From contig CALWXC010000039.1 in assembly GCA_944385415.1 (NCBI GenBank), positions 62,001 through 126,000 of the forward strand: DNA of 64,000 nucleotides, given 5' to 3'. The notes under the pieces are model-generated. The model had not been told where the DNA came from, searched no databases, and was given only the letters and a program-made list of their open reading frames with translations. This DNA is from an uncultured Oscillospiraceae bacterium. Lineage in GTDB: Bacteria > Bacillota > Clostridia > Oscillospirales > Oscillospiraceae. The position numbers and the translations under genes were made by a program. Below are positions 8,599 through 17,115 of this stretch, one piece after another; the stretch's first letter is position 1, and every line of letters starts with the position of its first letter.

Positions 8599-9480
8599 TT
8601 ATACATCTTCGTCAGAATTTGGATCAAAATTTGTGGCTAGGTATGTTTTATACCCCACCTGCATCAACGACATGCTGGCGGTGGCCGCAAAGTCGAAATG
8701 CTCGAAGATACCAAACATCACCGAGCCGCTGCCAGTCATGCTGGTGCCCAAGGCACCGCAATTTTCCAATGCGTTCTCGATTTTGTACAGTTCCTCATGC
8801 TCTCGCAGCAGTGGAAACTCGAAGACATTGAGCAATCCAGCGCCGATTTCCCGCAGATTCCCCTTTTCCAGGGTCTTGATCATCTGCTGCGTCTTGGGCC
8901 GGGCCGGAACATTCATACGGTCCAGTTTTTGATACAGCTCCGACGTTGGAGCGGAAAAGTCCGGCTTCACCAGCACGTAATAGCACTGGGGCATGGGCGT
9001 CACCGGCGTGAGAATCTCCCCGCGTCCCTCGGCCAGACTGGTGAGATTGCGGATACAGAACGGCACGTCGCTGCCCACCTGCAAACCGATTTTCTCCAAT
9101 TCCTCATCAGTAAACCGGTTGTTTTCGTGGCGATTCAGTGCCCGCAGAACCGCCGCAGCGTCAGCGCTGCCGCCGCCGAGACCAGCCTCCCAGGGGATGC
9201 GCTTCTCGATCTCGATGGTCAATCCGTCGGGATCGGTACCAGCAGCGTCATAGTAGGCTTTGGCGGCTTTGTAAGCGAGATTCTTTTTCCCGCCGGGGAT
9301 AGCCTCTTCGCTGCAACGGACCTGCCAAGGCTCTCCGGTACCAATGTGGATCGTGATCTCATCTGCCAAGGTGATGGCCTGCATGATGGTGGAAATATCA
9401 TGGTAGCCGTCTGCCCGCAAATCGCCCACATCCAGTGTCAGGTTGACTTTGGCATATGCTTTTTCCTGTAATGTGATCAT
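8599..9480 (-). CDS. ispE: 4-diphosphocytidyl-2-C-methyl-D-erythritol kinase
   Basis: 293 aa GHMP kinase of the non-mevalonate isoprenoid pathway; it phosphorylates CDP-ME to CDP-ME-2-phosphate with ATP. The amino-terminal KAYAKVNLTLDV segment and the ATP-binding PWEAGLGGGSADAAAVL motif are clear, and MTGSGSVMFGIF is the third GHMP motif. The start overlaps the stop of the preceding DUF1015 gene (ATGA), so it is translationally coupled. Its own ribosome site is weak. Confidence 0.96.
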   Translation of the reverse strand: MITLQEKAYAKVNLTLDVGDLRADGYHDISTIMQAITLADEITIHIGTGEPWQVRCSEEAIPGGKKNLAYKAAKAYYDAAGTDPDGLTIEIEKRIPWEAGLGGGSADAAAVLRALNRHENNRFTDEELEKIGLQVGSDVPFCIRNLTSLAEGRGEILTPVTPMPQCYYVLVKPDFSAPTSELYQKLDRMNVPARPKTQQMIKTLEKGNLREIGAGLLNVFEFPLLREHEELYKIENALENCGALGTSMTGSGSVMFGIFEHFDFAATASMSLMQVGYKTYLATNFDPNSDEDV

Positions 9481-10727
9481 TTTACAATTTTTCTACCTTC
9501 CAAATAGTATCGTTTTTCTCTGGCATGGCCCATGGAGAACGTCTTACGGGGCAGAATGCCATCAGCGATGACGCCGCGGAACAGCTGTGATTTCTCCATA
9601 ACCGGCAGAAGGAACCCGATGGCGTTGTCCTGAGCGGCCAGTTCCATAAGGTCGGCGTCGCCGTGGATGTAGTCGGTTTCGCCGTCGTGCTGGGCCAGAT
9701 ATTGGTCCAGGAAACTCTGAAGAATGCCGACAGCCAGCTGTCCTTTACTCTGGTCCAGGTAGATGGTGCCATGGTCCTTGCCCATGTACCATTCCACCGG
9801 GAATCCGCTTTCGGCACAGAGATTGTCCTGCACTGCTTTCAGCAAAGCAGGTGCGTCGGTTTTGACAATGACCCGGTGAATCGGGGCAAACTCCTGGGCT
9901 GCATCATGGATGTTTTCCAATTCCACCAGAGCATAACGTGCCGGGTGCTGGGACAGGTCTTCGCCGGGATGGGCCTTTTTCAATTCTTCATAGCACGCCT
10001 TGGCGGTAGCCAGGGAATGATTGCCGTCACCGACGGCAAAGACCATAGGCGTGCCGGGCAGGCCCGTGTACTTCTCATCCACATGCTGGGTATAGGCCGT
10101 CAGACGGTCCATAAACGCCTGAGCTTCCGCACCGTCCACCAGCCAACCGGCAATGTGGCCGCCATCCTCCATCAACATGCAGTCATAGAGTTTTTTCAGG
10201 TGATCTTTCTGGGCAGTAATGGGCTCAATGAGGACCTTGTCGTGGTCGTCGGCCAGCATCAGAATATGAGGGAATTCCAGCGGCGCGTTTTTCCGAACCC
10301 GCATTCTGGGCGGAATCCGCTCCACAACCGTTTTCTCAGTGGCACGGATATTAGAGGTAGAGCCCATGGAATAATCGTAGGCTTCCAGATCCACCATACC
10401 CACCAGTCCCTTACGGATGGCGCCGCTTTGCAGAGTCCGCTCTACATAGACGAAGCTGTTAGGATAGACCGTAAACAGGTCCTGCTCCAGATAGGCCGCC
10501 ATGGTACGGTTGATTTCTTCTGTGAGAGCTGGTTCCTGCTCTGTACCCAGCTGGGCCTCCGGCAAAATCAGATGGATGGTAGAAGGTGCGTCTCCGGCAT
10601 AGGCCCGCACCCGGTCCCAATAAGCGGGCTGGGAGGAAAACTGATCGCAGGCGATGACCGCCCATTTGGACATGTCCTCCACCTTGGGCAGTAGAATTTC
10701 CGCGGGCAGGAAGCAGTTTTGATGCAT
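9477..10727 (-). CDS. DUF1015 family protein
   Basis: 416 aa, function unknown. The family signature near the start (LLPKVEDMSKWAVIACDQ) and the internal VGDGNHSLATAK motif identify DUF1015. These proteins are widespread in Firmicutes and are often near serine or lower-glycolysis genes. The start at 10727 is preferred: the AAAGGA site is about 11 bases upstream, whereas an in-frame ATG at 10739 directly abuts that site. The gene lies between apgM and ispE in one operon. Confidence 0.85.
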   Translation of the reverse strand: MHQNCFLPAEILLPKVEDMSKWAVIACDQFSSQPAYWDRVRAYAGDAPSTIHLILPEAQLGTEQEPALTEEINRTMAAYLEQDLFTVYPNSFVYVERTLQSGAIRKGLVGMVDLEAYDYSMGSTSNIRATEKTVVERIPPRMRVRKNAPLEFPHILMLADDHDKVLIEPITAQKDHLKKLYDCMLMEDGGHIAGWLVDGAEAQAFMDRLTAYTQHVDEKYTGLPGTPMVFAVGDGNHSLATAKACYEELKKAHPGEDLSQHPARYALVELENIHDAAQEFAPIHRVIVKTDAPALLKAVQDNLCAESGFPVEWYMGKDHGTIYLDQSKGQLAVGILQSFLDQYLAQHDGETDYIHGDADLMELAAQDNAIGFLLPVMEKSQLFRGVIADGILPRKTFSMGHAREKRYYLEGRKIVK

Positions 10728-10756
10728 GTTCCAATTCATCCTTTCTCAGCAGGGTG

Positions 10757-12001
10757 TCAACTTTCGGAAAACAGCAGAGACATCAGTTGGGTGCCCGGCT
10801 CCACAAACGGCCCCTTGAGGCCGTTGGCTTCCGTATAGGCCAGACCACTCCCCTGGTCCTTGCGGCTGTCATAGATCATAAAGGGCACCGGATCACCGTC
10901 GTGGGTACGGGTATCGGTCAACGTCTTGTGGTCGCTGAGAATCAGAATCCGGTACTCCACACCGGCGCTGTTCAGCTTTTCCGTCAACGGTGCCAGAACG
11001 CGGCGGTCAATGTATTCGATGGACAGAATTTTTTCGTCCAGTTTACCGTTGTGTGTGGCTTCGTCGGGAGCTTCCACATGGATGCAGACAAAATCGTCAC
11101 CGGCCAGGAGACAATCCACAGCGGCCTGGGTCTTGCCCTCATAATTGGTCTCGGTCTCGCCGGTAGCACCTTCCACATGGACCATCTTCAAACCTACCAG
11201 GGCGCCGATGCCATGAACCAGGGGTACCGCGCTAATAACGGAACCGTTTTTGCCATAGTGCTCCACAAAATTGGGCAGTTTCACCGCGCTGCCTTCTGCC
11301 CAGAACCAAATGCCGTTGGCCGGCAGCTTCCCTTCTGCCCGGCGGCGCTCATTACAAGGGTGATGCTCCAGCAGACGGTTGGCCAATTCCATCAATTTCC
11401 ACAGTTTTCCGGCATTTTCATTGCCGCACAAGGCGTAGGGTCCGATTTCCCGACCCAGAATATCATGGGGCGGCGTGGCATGGAATCCCTTAAGATCGCC
11501 GCCCGTCTGAATAGCGATATGACGGAACGAAGGCGTGGGTGCAATACGCATTCCCACGGCATCCGCGGCAGACCGGAATTCCTCGTTGTCAAAGAGCCAG
11601 GAAATCACTGCCATGGAGTCTTCCCCATCGATGGAACCGGCACTGTGAGACAGCATTTTTTTCTCACCAAACGGCTTATCACCGTCTTCCAGTGCCACCA
11701 TGTTGCACCGATAGCTGACATCACCGGGTTGAATGCTGATGCCGCTGCCGGCTGCCTCCAGAGGGCTGCGTCCGGTAAAATACCGGTTGGGATCACAGCC
11801 AAAAATGGACAGGATGGCTGTGTCGCTGCCGGGCAGCTGCTCCGGCGGTACGGTCCGCACGCTTCCCAGAAGGGATTTGGCGCAGAGTGCGTCCATATGG
11901 GGCTTTCTGGCCGCCTCCAGGGGTGTTTTCTGGTTTAATTCCGGCACAGGATTGTCAGCCATGCCGTCTCCGATGAGCAAAACATATTTCACTTGCGTCA
12001 C
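10757..12001 (-). CDS. apgM: Cofactor-independent phosphoglycerate mutase, archaeal type
   Basis: 414 aa of the ApgM/alkaline-phosphatase superfamily, interconverting 3- and 2-phosphoglycerate. The metal-binding start VLLIGDGMADNP, the LPGSDTAILSIFGCDP segment with the nucleophile serine, the GRSPLEAAG segment, and the SDHKTLTDTRTHDGDPVPF C-terminal metal site are all present. GTG start at 12001; a second GTG three codons in is also possible. First gene of the operon running to addA. I see no clear promoter in the divergent 136-base region upstream. Confidence 0.93.
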   Translation of the reverse strand: MTQVKYVLLIGDGMADNPVPELNQKTPLEAARKPHMDALCAKSLLGSVRTVPPEQLPGSDTAILSIFGCDPNRYFTGRSPLEAAGSGISIQPGDVSYRCNMVALEDGDKPFGEKKMLSHSAGSIDGEDSMAVISWLFDNEEFRSAADAVGMRIAPTPSFRHIAIQTGGDLKGFHATPPHDILGREIGPYALCGNENAGKLWKLMELANRLLEHHPCNERRRAEGKLPANGIWFWAEGSAVKLPNFVEHYGKNGSVISAVPLVHGIGALVGLKMVHVEGATGETETNYEGKTQAAVDCLLAGDDFVCIHVEAPDEATHNGKLDEKILSIEYIDRRVLAPLTEKLNSAGVEYRILILSDHKTLTDTRTHDGDPVPFMIYDSRKDQGSGLAYTEANGLKGPFVEPGTQLMSLLFSES

Positions 12002-12137
12002 ATCCTGACTTCATGTTTTCGTGTCCTATCGATTTTACCATATTACTCAAAAAAAAGAAAGACTTCTGTTGAAATTGCATAGACAATCTTTTTGCAGGAC
12101 ATACTAGGCCATATCCAGACAATAAGGAGGTTGTACA

Positions 12138-12362
12138 ATGGATATTGCTGCTCTGATTCTGGTCATTGTCGGCGCCCTCAACTGGGGCCTGATCAGCCTG
12201 TTCCAGTTCGATCTGGTGGCCTGGTTAGGCGGCGGTCAAACCGCTTTCCTCAGCCGCATCATCTACGGTCTGGTAGCACTGGCCGGCCTGTGGTGCATCA
12301 CCCTGCTGTTCAAGCACGGGCAAAACACTGATACAGATGTACAGCACCGTCCTGCCACCTGA
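12138..12362 (+). CDS. DUF378 family small membrane protein
   Basis: 74 aa with two transmembrane helices (about residues 3-22 and 36-58). The amino-terminal IALILVIVGALNWGL-type sequence is the DUF378 hallmark (LxIVGxLNWGLxGxF). Function is unknown. A perfect AAGGAGG lies 7 bases before the ATG, suggesting strong expression. Monocistronic, followed by a hairpin. Confidence 0.88.
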   Translation: MDIAALILVIVGALNWGLISLFQFDLVAWLGGGQTAFLSRIIYGLVALAGLWCITLLFKHGQNTDTDVQHRPAT

Positions 12363-12377
12363 GCTGGACAAAACCAA

Positions 12378-12410
12378 TGCCGAGTGGAACCATATCGTCC
12401 CACTCGGCAT
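12378..12410. terminator. Hairpin between convergent DUF378 and Ig-like genes
   Basis: 11-bp perfect inverted repeat (ATGCCGAGTGG at 12378-12388 with 12400-12410), short T-rich tail on the plus strand. Probably shared by both convergent genes. Confidence 0.6.
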
Positions 12411-12429
12411 TTCTCTGTACAAAATTTGA

Positions 12430-13638
12430 TTACGGTACCCGGACAATACATTCCAGCCGCTGGCCGTTTACGATAGTATAGACCTTGGCCGTACCGGAGG
12501 CTAGGGCGGTGACATTACCGTTGCCATCCACGGTGATCACCGAACCATCGGTGACATTCCAGCCGCCAGAGACACCGTTAACCACGCAGATCTCAAAACT
12601 TTGGCCGACAGCCAAGGTGACATCCGTATAGTCCAGCTGATTGCCGCCGGTGGACCCGCTGCCGGTATTCTCCGCGTTGCTGTCGTCAGCCACCACGGAA
12701 CCTTCGATGTTGCACCGGACAGTGCAGGTGAGTTTCTTATCATTGACCTGGGCTGTTACGGTAGCCGTTCCGGCCTTTACCGCCGTAACCTTGCCGCCGG
12801 CGACGGTGCAGACGCCGGTATTGGAACTGCTCCAGGTGATAGTGGCTCCTTCCGGCGCATCCAACACCTGAATGGTAGCCGTTTCTCCGGTGGAAAACAG
12901 CGTAAAGTCCGTCATACTCAAATAGGCGTTGTTTTCCTTGCTGTTGCTGAAATCGCACTCCACTTCCACCTCTGCGGAGAAAGAGCCGCAGGTGGCGGTG
13001 ACAGTGGCTTTGCCGCCGTCTACAGCGGTGATAACGCCCAGATCATCCACAGTGCATACAGTTGTGTCGGAGCTGGTCCAGAGAATGGTCTCTGTGCAGT
13101 CAGACGGCTCGACGGTAGCCGTGACTGTAGTGGCCAATCCTGCCGATTCCAGCGTCACAGAACTTTCAGACAGAGTAATCCCTGTGCAAAGGACTTCTGT
13201 GGGAGTGGTCTCCTGCTGGTTTTCCTGCTCCTGATCCTCAGTCTGCTGTGTATTCTGATCTTTGTCAGTATCTTCTGTAATCTGCTGCCCCGGCAGCGTC
13301 AGGTCCTCCGACGAAGTTTTTTTAGGCGAAAAGACGCCGACAGCATACATGGCATACAGTGCGCCGATAACCACAGCCAGACCCAGCACCACACAGATCA
13401 TTATCGTAAGCCACTTGGGAATGCGGTCATCCTCTCCAGCCTCCTCCCGGGCAGCCGTGGACGATCGGGAAGGCCGGGAGGCTTTCGGGGCGCTGTACCG
13501 GCCGCTCCGGTTCTTCTGGCTATGCGCTCCCGATTCCGTCTGAGCGGGATCGCTCTGATTGATGCTGCCGCACAGGGGGCAGCGCTGTTGGATATCGTCG
13601 TACTGCGTACCACAATAGTCACAGGTGATCCGTGCCAT
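12430..13638 (-). CDS. Membrane-anchored zinc-ribbon protein with three Ig-like domains
   Basis: 402 aa. Order of parts: a cytosolic zinc ribbon at the amino terminus (C6/C9 and C20/C23), a Ser/Arg-rich linker, one transmembrane helix (about 76-103), an acidic Gln/Glu-rich stalk, then three bacterial Ig-like (Big_2) repeats ending in VDGNGNVTALASGTAKV-type strands. The start at 13638 is used because GGAGG lies 5 bases upstream; an ATG at 13650 overlaps that site. It would place sensing or adhesive domains outside and a ribbon inside. It is transcribed away from the neighbouring kinase gene from a 181-base shared region. Exact role unknown. Confidence 0.8.
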   Translation of the reverse strand: MARITCDYCGTQYDDIQQRCPLCGSINQSDPAQTESGAHSQKNRSGRYSAPKASRPSRSSTAAREEAGEDDRIPKWLTIMICVVLGLAVVIGALYAMYAVGVFSPKKTSSEDLTLPGQQITEDTDKDQNTQQTEDQEQENQQETTPTEVLCTGITLSESSVTLESAGLATTVTATVEPSDCTETILWTSSDTTVCTVDDLGVITAVDGGKATVTATCGSFSAEVEVECDFSNSKENNAYLSMTDFTLFSTGETATIQVLDAPEGATITWSSSNTGVCTVAGGKVTAVKAGTATVTAQVNDKKLTCTVRCNIEGSVVADDSNAENTGSGSTGGNQLDYTDVTLAVGQSFEICVVNGVSGGWNVTDGSVITVDGNGNVTALASGTAKVYTIVNGQRLECIVRVP

Positions 13639-13701
13639 AAAATCCTCCATTCAAGGCATACATATCCAGAAAAGGAAATGTCGCTTTTTGTCCTGTAAGG
13701 T

Positions 13702-13730
13702 ATTCTATCATAAAAATGACGAAATTCCAA
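13702..13730 (-). promoter_or_regulatory. Promoter of the zinc-ribbon/Ig-like gene
   Basis: On the minus strand TTGGAA (13725-13730), 17 bases, TAGAAT (13702-13707). Confidence 0.5.
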
Positions 13731-13761
13731 TGGGTAATCCTGCGTTCTGTGGAATCTATTC

Positions 13762-13790
13762 TTGCATTTTTCGCCCATTTGCAATAAAAT
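13762..13790 (+). promoter_or_regulatory. Probable promoter of the receptor-type kinase gene
   Basis: TTGCAT (13762-13767), 17 bases, TAAAAT (13785-13790). The -35 box is weak. Confidence 0.4.
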
Positions 13791-13819
13791 ACGTGTTGTA
13801 GGAAAAGGAGGCGAGTTTT

Positions 13820-16585
13820 TTGTCTGAACTCAAGCTCATATCTCCCCTTCTGGACAACATGGAAACCGTAACATGTTTGCAGTCCGGCAGCGGAACCTCT
13901 GTCTTCCTTTTGCGCGGCACGCTGAACGGTCAGGAATATATTCTGAAACGGATTTCTGTGCCCGAGTCCCAGACCCAGGTGGAGGCATTGTACTTCGCCG
14001 GTGCGGCCGAGGATGAGGAAGAGGCAAAAAAATACTTTGAGCAGCTCATCAAGGATTACTGCGCCGAGCTGTCGGAGCTGGACATGCTGCGGGGCAGTAC
14101 CAATTTCGCCACGTATCTGGACTATCAGGTTTGTGAAAAAGAGGACGGCATCGGTTACGATTTGTATTTGCTGTCGGAAAAATGGCAGACATTGGTGGAA
14201 TACTTGTCAGAAAATGCCATGACCCATCTGAAGGCGCTGAATCTGGGGCTGGATCTGTGTACGGCTCTCTGCGATCTGCGGACCCATGGGTTGATTCATC
14301 GGGACATCAAACCGGAGAACATCTATCTCAATGGTCTCAACAGCTTTATGCTGGGCGACTTGGGTGTAGCCAAAATCGCGGAACTCAAATACTGCACCAT
14401 GCCGGAACGAATGGTGACAGAGTACACGGCCCCGGAAATGACCGATATTCTCAACCCGTTCAACACCACCATTGATATTTACTCGATTGGTATGGTGCTT
14501 TACCGGATTCTCAACGGCAATCATGGCCCCTTTGAAGATGAGAAAACCTCGGCCAAAGCCGCCAACAAACTGCGGATTTCCGGTGAGCCTCTGCCGGCTC
14601 CCCTGTACAGTGATTACGAGCTGACAGATATTATTATGAAGGCCTGCGCGTTCCTGCCGGAGGACCGCTATCAGACACCGGAAGAATTCATGCAGGATTT
14701 GGTCCTCTATATGAAGCGCAACAACGTCACCGACTCGTTGATTGTGCCGCCGCTGCTGCTGGACCCGGAGGATATTGTCCATCCCGATGCCATGGATGAA
14801 GAAGTGCAGCCGGTACAGTTTGCGGAAGCAGACCAGATGGACGAGCAATTTATTTCCAGCTTTATGCCGGATACCACCGTGCAGGGCAGTGAGGAGGATA
14901 TCGAGGTGACGCCTTCGTCTCCCCCGCCGGACACTCCGCTAGAGGACTCTCCATGGAGCCAGCTGCCGGAGCTGGGGGATCTGCCCTCGTTTGCGGCGCC
15001 CCATGCTGTGGACCCTGCTGAAGAGGTATCCGCCGCTCCCCCGCCGCCCATTGCGCCGAAGAAAAAGCAGACCAACAAAGGGAAAAAGCTGGCAGTTGCC
15101 GTTTCGGCTGCTGTTGTCGCCTTAGGCGTGATTGGCGTTAGTGCCTATTTCCTGGTCGTTGGTGGACCAGCAACCAATATTGCGTCCATCACCATGGAGG
15201 ACCGGGGCACCGATTATCTGGTGGTCAGCGTTAAAGCTGGTTCTAATGCTTCGGATTTGACGCTGCATTGTGTAGACACCTACGGCAACGAGCAGACGGC
15301 GGAACTCGACGGCAGCAGCGCCACGTTTTCGGAGCTCTCCCCAGGAACCCAATATACCGTTTCGGTTGTCTCCAACACCGGCCACCGTCTCAGCGGTACT
15401 ACCTCTGCCATGTTTACCACTGTTGCTACCACTGATGTTCTGAGCTTTGTGGGCACGGCAGTCGCGGGGGATCAGGTGACCCTGCAACTGACGGTCAGCG
15501 GCCCCAGCCCCGAAGAATGGACCGTTCGCTACTTTGCCGAGGGCATCACGCCACAGGAGAAAACATTTACCGGCAATTCGGTTACTATTACCGGCTTGGA
15601 AAGCGGTGCAGTATATCTCTTTGAACTCTCCGGAACGTCCGATGTGGAGCTGACCGGCACCACATCTTTGGAGCTGACGACCACGCCCGAAGTTGCTGTT
15701 TCCGATCTGGCGGTATCGGCACTGACCGAGACTTCTGCCACTGTGTCCTGGACCTCTACGGAACCTGCTCCGGCGGAATGGACCGTCACCTGTACCGGTA
15801 CAGACGGTTCTGTAGCCACCAAGACCGTCACCGACTGCGAAGTGGAGTTTACAGAACTGACCACCGGCGAAACGTATACCATTTCCGTCACTGCTGACGG
15901 TTTGGCAACGCCTGCCGTCATCACTGCAACACCCACTTCCATGGTCATCGATGGTTTTACTGCTACGGCCTCTGCTGACGGCTCCGTGTCCGTCTCCTGG
16001 ACTGGCGGCAGCGAAACGGCATCCTGGCAGCTGCGATACGCTGTTGCCGCGACCGGCAGTCCCATTACTGGCACCCTGGATGTACAGGGCAACGAAACCA
16101 CGCTGGAGCATTTGATTCCCGGTGAGAAGTATACCCTGGAGCTGCGCTCCGCCGCTGGTGAGAAGCTGGGCGGCACAACAACCGCAGAGGTAACCATCCC
16201 CGCTGGTGGTTCCTTTAACCAATACGATGCCTCTCGGTTCTTCCTGGGCCTCTTTAAAAAGCCAGCTAAGTCCAACTGGACTGCCAACGATCTGGTCACC
16301 ATGAGCGAGCCGGTTTTCTCCAGCAGCGATTCCATTGTCTTTGCCATGGAAAGTCTGACGGGCCGCAGCGACAGTGAAGATGAAGTCACTTTGCTGTATG
16401 TGGTGGAATCCGCTACCGGCGTTCCCCTCTCTACCGGCAGTAAAACTGCTACTTGGGACACCCTTTGGACAGGGGACCTGATTCTGGGTCAGGTGGATGA
16501 AACACCGCAGGAGGCCGGCACCTATACCCTGCGTCTCTACTTGAATGGTCAGAGTGCCGCAACCAAGGAATTTACTGTTCAATAA
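13820..16585 (+). CDS. Receptor-type serine/threonine protein kinase with extracellular fibronectin-like repeats
   Basis: 921 aa; TTG start with AAGGAGG 8 bases upstream. Residues 15-300 are a Hanks-type kinase: ATP lysine K43 (YILKRI), catalytic loop HRDIKPEN (160-167, D162), and the metal-binding motif is DLG (180-182) instead of DFG. An acidic proline-rich linker follows, then a transmembrane helix near 423-447. The outside part has about four repeated beta modules of FN3 type, each ending like TTTSLELTT, and a distinct final domain of about 120 residues. No PASTA domains are present, so it is not the standard PrkC. It is probably a surface sensor kinase; no cognate phosphatase gene is adjacent. 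Confidence 0.85.
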   Translation: MSELKLISPLLDNMETVTCLQSGSGTSVFLLRGTLNGQEYILKRISVPESQTQVEALYFAGAAEDEEEAKKYFEQLIKDYCAELSELDMLRGSTNFATYLDYQVCEKEDGIGYDLYLLSEKWQTLVEYLSENAMTHLKALNLGLDLCTALCDLRTHGLIHRDIKPENIYLNGLNSFMLGDLGVAKIAELKYCTMPERMVTEYTAPEMTDILNPFNTTIDIYSIGMVLYRILNGNHGPFEDEKTSAKAANKLRISGEPLPAPLYSDYELTDIIMKACAFLPEDRYQTPEEFMQDLVLYMKRNNVTDSLIVPPLLLDPEDIVHPDAMDEEVQPVQFAEADQMDEQFISSFMPDTTVQGSEEDIEVTPSSPPPDTPLEDSPWSQLPELGDLPSFAAPHAVDPAEEVSAAPPPPIAPKKKQTNKGKKLAVAVSAAVVALGVIGVSAYFLVVGGPATNIASITMEDRGTDYLVVSVKAGSNASDLTLHCVDTYGNEQTAELDGSSATFSELSPGTQYTVSVVSNTGHRLSGTTSAMFTTVATTDVLSFVGTAVAGDQVTLQLTVSGPSPEEWTVRYFAEGITPQEKTFTGNSVTITGLESGAVYLFELSGTSDVELTGTTSLELTTTPEVAVSDLAVSALTETSATVSWTSTEPAPAEWTVTCTGTDGSVATKTVTDCEVEFTELTTGETYTISVTADGLATPAVITATPTSMVIDGFTATASADGSVSVSWTGGSETASWQLRYAVAATGSPITGTLDVQGNETTLEHLIPGEKYTLELRSAAGEKLGGTTTAEVTIPAGGSFNQYDASRFFLGLFKKPAKSNWTANDLVTMSEPVFSSSDSIVFAMESLTGRSDSEDEVTLLYVVESATGVPLSTGSKTATWDTLWTGDLILGQVDETPQEAGTYTLRLYLNGQSAATKEFTVQ

Positions 16586-16604
16586 CGCCAACCCATATGA
16601 TAAG

Positions 16605-16639
16605 AAAACCGCCGCAGGAATTGCTCCTGCGGCGGTTTT
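16605..16639. terminator. Bidirectional terminator between the kinase gene and eutQ
   Basis: Perfect 14-bp stem AAAACCGCCGCAGG (16605-16618) with 16626-16639; A-run on one side and T-run on the other give both convergent genes a U-tract. Confidence 0.88.
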
Positions 16640-16643
16640 GCTG

Positions 16644-17081
16644 TTAATTCAGTTCTTGCCAGTTGGCCGGATAAACGAAATAGGCATATCTCGTAAAGCC
16701 GGAACTCTGGAAATGGATGTGGCTGCCCTTGGGTATGTAGATGATATCGCCGGGACCGCCGGAAATGATACGGCCGTCGATTTCAATTTCCAGGGTGCCT
16801 TCAATGACCATGTCGTATTCGTCATAGGTCAGCGTCCATTCAAAGCTGGTATGGTCCAACTCCATGATACCGGCGCCCATGCGGGGCGCTTCCTCCAGGG
16901 AAACAATGTCCTTCAGTGCGACGCCCTCTTGCTCGAAAGGCTCGCACTTGACGGTGGAGGTTTTGATACCGATGATGCCGCTGGGATCCACATGCTTCTC
17001 AAACGCAGGCTTGGAGCTGTTCTTAGTCTGCTCCAGGACTTGCAATACGATGTCGCGGATCAAAGACTCACTGATATTCAT
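16644..17081 (-). CDS. eutQ: EutQ, cupin-fold acetate kinase of ethanolamine utilisation
   Basis: 145 aa. The cupin barrel is visible in GAGIMELDHTSFEWTLTYDE, VIEGTLEIEIDGR and GDIIYIPKGSHIHF. In Salmonella EutQ has acetate kinase activity, which would make ATP from PduL-derived acetyl-phosphate. The amino terminus (ISESLIRDIVLQVLEQ) looks like a short amphipathic helix of the kind that targets enzymes to microcompartments. Last gene of the operon, with a weak ribosome site (GAAGGGA). A terminator follows immediately. Confidence 0.93.
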   Translation of the reverse strand: MNISESLIRDIVLQVLEQTKNSSKPAFEKHVDPSGIIGIKTSTVKCEPFEQEGVALKDIVSLEEAPRMGAGIMELDHTSFEWTLTYDEYDMVIEGTLEIEIDGRIISGGPGDIIYIPKGSHIHFQSSGFTRYAYFVYPANWQELN

Positions 17082-17115
17082 AATGCGTCAAATCCCTTCT
17101 ATGGAATGGGTGCAA

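Noticed and set aside
8529..8600. Sigma-F promoter for spoIIR in the hairpin loop
   Set aside because: Some bases are suggestive but no convincing pair of -35 and -10 boxes with correct spacing was found.
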